From the NCBI GenBank assembly GCA_035688265.1, contig DASSNE010000053.1, positions 1 to 5,798 on the forward strand: 5,798 bases of DNA, read 5' to 3'. Position numbers and translations under genes: made by a program. The notes beneath the pieces are model-generated. The model searched no databases and was not told the DNA's origin. It was given only the letters and a program-made list of their open reading frames with translations. This DNA is from DASSBR01 sp035688265. Lineage in GTDB: Bacteria > Pseudomonadota > Gammaproteobacteria > Natronospirales > DASSBR01. This document shows positions 4,706 to 5,798 of the stretch, piece by piece; the first letter of the stretch is position 1, and each line of letters opens with the position of its first letter.

Positions 4706-5798
4706 TCAGAACCCGCCCCGCAGCGTGATGACCAGTGTCCGGCCGCGGCCGGCGAAGTAGCCATCGTTACCGGCGAACGGGTACACCTGCGAGTAGTAGG
4801 TAATGTACTGCTTGTCGAGCAGGTTGTTGATGCCGATCTGCAATTGCTCGTCGTCGCCAAAGCGCCACGCTGCCACAAGGTCGAGCGTGGTGTAGCCGTC
4901 GAAGTGTGCGGTTTGCACGCCCTGGGCCTCGAAGTCGCGGTCGAACAGGTAATTGACTTGCAGGCGGGTCAGCCAGACCGGCGACCAGTGCTGTTGCCAG
5001 TAGAGGTTCGCGCGATCGGGGGCAACGTTGATGCCGCCGAGATCGGAATCGAGCCGACCGTCGTCATCGGAGTCGAAGCGGCCATTCAGGTGGGCGTACT
5101 CGAGGCCGAACTCGGTTGCACTGCCGATGTAATAGTGGCCGGAAAATTCGATACCGCGAATTTCGGTCTTTTCACGCTTGACGGAGAAAATGCCGTCGTT
5201 GTCCGGCACCAGCCGCGCGCCCAGGTCCGAATCCGATTCGAAGTAGCTGACGCGAAAATCGGCCGCGCGGGCACGGAACTGTGTGCCGATCTCCCGATCG
5301 TCAACCACGATCGGCTGCAGATCCAGAAACTGGTCGACGTCCAGCCCAGGCGTGGCGATACCGCGCAGCACCCGGCCGACATCCGGCATGTTGAAGCCTT
5401 CCGACACGTTCGCGAACAGCGTCCAGTGGTCGTTGATCGTCCAGTTGGCGCCGGCGTTGGTCAGCGTTTCGGTGAACTCGGGGCTGCCCCCCGCCACCCG
5501 CGTGTTGTTGTACGCGGCGAGCGTACGGAACGTGTCGACGTCCAGGCGCGCATGTTCGCGGCGTGCGCCGGCTGTGAGGTCGAGCGGGCCGATCCGCCAG
5601 CTAAGCTGCGCGAACGGTGCCGTGTTGACGCAGGTCGTCTCCGGCACCCAGAGGCGCCCGGTCTGCACCAGCTCCTGCCGGGTGGTGTCGCGCAGCCAGT
5701 CGAAGCCGACAGTGAGGCCGAGGTCCGGCGTCAGGCGCGGCAGGTTGTAGGTGATCTTGCTGCCGACCTTGTTCGAGATGTTGCGCGACTGGTCGAAC
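4706..5798 (-). CDS. TonB-dependent siderophore-type receptor, C-terminal part (5' end missing)
   Basis: The reading frame is open to the window edge, giving 363 visible residues of a beta-barrel; the signal peptide, plug and TonB box lie beyond 5798. Outer-membrane receptors of this type import ferric siderophores using TonB energy. Typical barrel features include FAQLSWRIGPLDLTAGARRE, NVSEGFNMPDVGRVLRG (visible residues about 130-146), NLLDKQYITYYSQ, and the terminal GRGRTLVITLRGGF with a final Phe, the outer-membrane insertion signal. An acidic loop DSDDDGRLDSDL (5039-5074) resembles an EF-hand calcium loop. The pattern DVGRVLRG plus DGYFAGRGRT recalls a hydroxamate/aerobactin-like subgroup, but the ligand cannot be assigned from this part. 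The downstream PepSY reductase supports an iron-siderophore role. A GTG at 5668 is not the true start, because coding similarity continues upstream of it. Confidence 0.93.
   Translation of the reverse strand, partial: FDQSRNISNKVGSKITYNLPRLTPDLGLTVGFDWLRDTTRQELVQTGRLWVPETTCVNTAPFAQLSWRIGPLDLTAGARREHARLDVDTFRTLAAYNNTRVAGGSPEFTETLTNAGANWTINDHWTLFANVSEGFNMPDVGRVLRGIATPGLDVDQFLDLQPIVVDDREIGTQFRARAADFRVSYFESDSDLGARLVPDNDGIFSVKREKTEIRGIEFSGHYYIGSATEFGLEYAHLNGRFDSDDDGRLDSDLGGINVAPDRANLYWQQHWSPVWLTRLQVNYLFDRDFEAQGVQTAHFDGYTTLDLVAAWRFGDDEQLQIGINNLLDKQYITYYSQVYPFAGNDGYFAGRGRTLVITLRGGF

Noticed and set aside
3862..4878. 338-codon open frame on the minus strand
   Set aside because: It crosses the PepSY gene, the 140-bp repeat and the receptor end in the wrong frame, and its SFPRKRES string is the usual translation of this repeat type.

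Overview
The window is GC-rich bacterial DNA. Its genes encode TonB-dependent outer-membrane receptors, a four-helix PepSY inner-membrane protein and a CzcD-type cation exporter. That set points to a Gram-negative proteobacterium, probably gamma- or betaproteobacterial, but no gene here fixes the genus. All six supported genes lie on the minus strand, so transcription runs from position 5798 towards position 1, and the list below follows that order.

First half in transcription order. (1) 5798-4706 is the C-terminal half of a TonB-dependent siderophore-type receptor; its plug and signal peptide lie beyond the window edge. (2) 4549-4688 is a 140-bp non-coding element with 13-bp perfect inverted ends and two ATTCCC-N8-GGGAAT-like hairpins. 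It looks like a dispersed MITE/dRS3-like repeat sitting between receptor and partner gene. (3) 4523-3429 encodes a PepSY-associated four-helix protein of the siderophore-reductase type, with four conserved-looking histidines; a 16-bp perfect palindrome covers its start codon. (4) 3390-3205 encodes a 61-residue peptide with 15 histidines, read from a GTG start behind a strong Shine-Dalgarno sequence.

Second half. (5) A sigma70-like promoter with an inverted repeat over its -35 box lies at about 3184-3160. (6) 3148-2774 encodes a small single-helix protein with HHH and CPVCH motifs. (7) A 20-bp perfect palindrome (2748-2767) separates it from the next gene. (8) 2662-428 encodes a complete ZnuD-like TonB-dependent receptor with an added N-terminal carboxypeptidase-regulatory-like domain. 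(9) 381-1 is the N-terminal part of a cation diffusion facilitator (CzcD/ZitB type), cut by the window edge.

Together this reads as a metal-handling island. An iron half (siderophore receptor plus PepSY reductase) is followed by a probable zinc/divalent-metal half: His-rich peptide, CxxCH/His membrane protein, ZnuD-like receptor and CDF exporter. Import across the outer membrane, periplasmic binding, and export from the cytoplasm are encoded side by side. The two small metal-ligand-rich proteins are the least understood parts. The metal specificity of the second half is inferred from family resemblance and histidine content and is not shown by the sequence.
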